DNA of 23,936 bases, taken from Bacillota bacterium (GTDB taxonomy: Bacteria; Bacillota_I; Bacilli_A; RFN20; CAG-826). The position numbers and the translations under genes are program-made. Within the stretch, counting starts at the first letter, position 1. Each line of letters begins with the position of its first letter. Below the pieces are notes generated by a model. That model had not been told where the DNA came from, searched no databases, and worked only from the letters and a program-made list of their open reading frames with translations. The stretch lies in assembly GCA_023443485.1 (NCBI GenBank), contig JAEZUH010000068.1, positions 1-23,936 on the forward strand. Reading direction: 5' to 3'. Below, in pieces: positions 23,837 through 23,936 of this stretch.

Positions 23837-23923
23837 GCGGTTATGGCGGAACTGGTAGACGCGCTAGATTCAGGTTCTAGTGAGGTTACACTCATGGAGG
23901 TTCAAATCCTCTTAGCCGCACCA
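23837..23923 (+). tRNA. tRNA-Leu, anticodon CAG
   Basis: An 87-base class II tRNA: acceptor GCGGTTA/TAGCCGC with one G-T pair, anticodon stem CTAGA/TCTAG with loop TTCAGGT (anticodon CAG, reading CTG), long variable arm TGAGGTTACACTCA, T-arm GAGG-TTCAAAT-CCTC, discriminator A and encoded CCA. The last 13 bases of the window after it show nothing recognisable. Confidence 0.96.
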
Positions 23924-23936
23924 AAGAATATTATAC

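Noticed and set aside
17767..23923. Integrated island with tRNA attachment sites
   Set aside because: No integrase, no transposase and no duplicated tRNA 3' segment between the two tRNAs.
1..23936. UGA read as tryptophan (mollicute code)
   Set aside because: rbgA and cdsA end in TGA exactly where the families end, and no gene has internal TGA.
1..23936. CRISPR array, insertion sequence, toxin-antitoxin or phage defence genes
   Set aside because: No spaced direct repeats, transposase or nuclease-type accessory frames were found; intergenic gaps are all below 170 bases.

Overview
The window looks like the chromosome of a low-GC, walled Gram-positive bacterium of the Bacilli. PolC-type polymerase, RbgA, UppS, the DXP-pathway gene dxr, and the order rpsB-tsf-pyrH-frr-uppS-cdsA-dxr-rseP-polC all point that way. 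TGA is a true stop (rbgA and cdsA end in it), so this is not a UGA=Trp mollicute. The compact layout suggests an uncultivated gut-type lineage near the old Erysipelotrichia/Tenericutes border (RF39-like), but that placement is inference.

Region 1 (1-5671) holds the 3' end of a signal peptidase I gene, then rbgA (50S assembly), rnhB, dprA, topA and xerC. The first genes overlap or abut and look like one transcript. topA has its own promoter (TTGACA-N17-TAAGAT) and ends in an intrinsic terminator. xerC has a -10 element only 6 nt before its ATG and no Shine-Dalgarno sequence.

Region 2 (5672-17880) is the translation, envelope and replication block. It contains rpsB-tsf behind a structured leader, a terminator, then pyrH-frr and a second terminator. 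After that come uppS-cdsA-dxr-rseP-polC with overlaps or gaps of a few bases. The block ends with a tRNA-Pro(CGG) 5 nt after polC and a strong terminator. Compared with Bacillus subtilis order, trmFO, hslVU, codY and proS are absent from their usual places.

Region 3 (17881-23936) is accessory. An extended -10 promoter drives a membrane acyltransferase-like gene (HGSNAT/DUF1624 type), an AMP-forming acyl-CoA synthetase and a lipoprotein with two BIG2 domains and a 5'-nucleotidase domain. A convergent cation-diffusion-facilitator gene meets them with a 3-nt gap, and a tRNA-Leu(CAG) lies at the far end. The first two genes could form an acyl-activation and acyl-transfer pair for a surface glycan; this is a hypothesis.

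No CRISPR array, insertion sequence, prophage or rRNA is visible. The most notable unexplained signals are several genes with leaderless start architecture, an alternative-pairing rpsB leader, a hairpin that can mask the dprA Shine-Dalgarno, and the three-gene acyltransferase/ligase/nucleotidase cluster. I saw nothing that clearly amounts to a new defence or mobile system.
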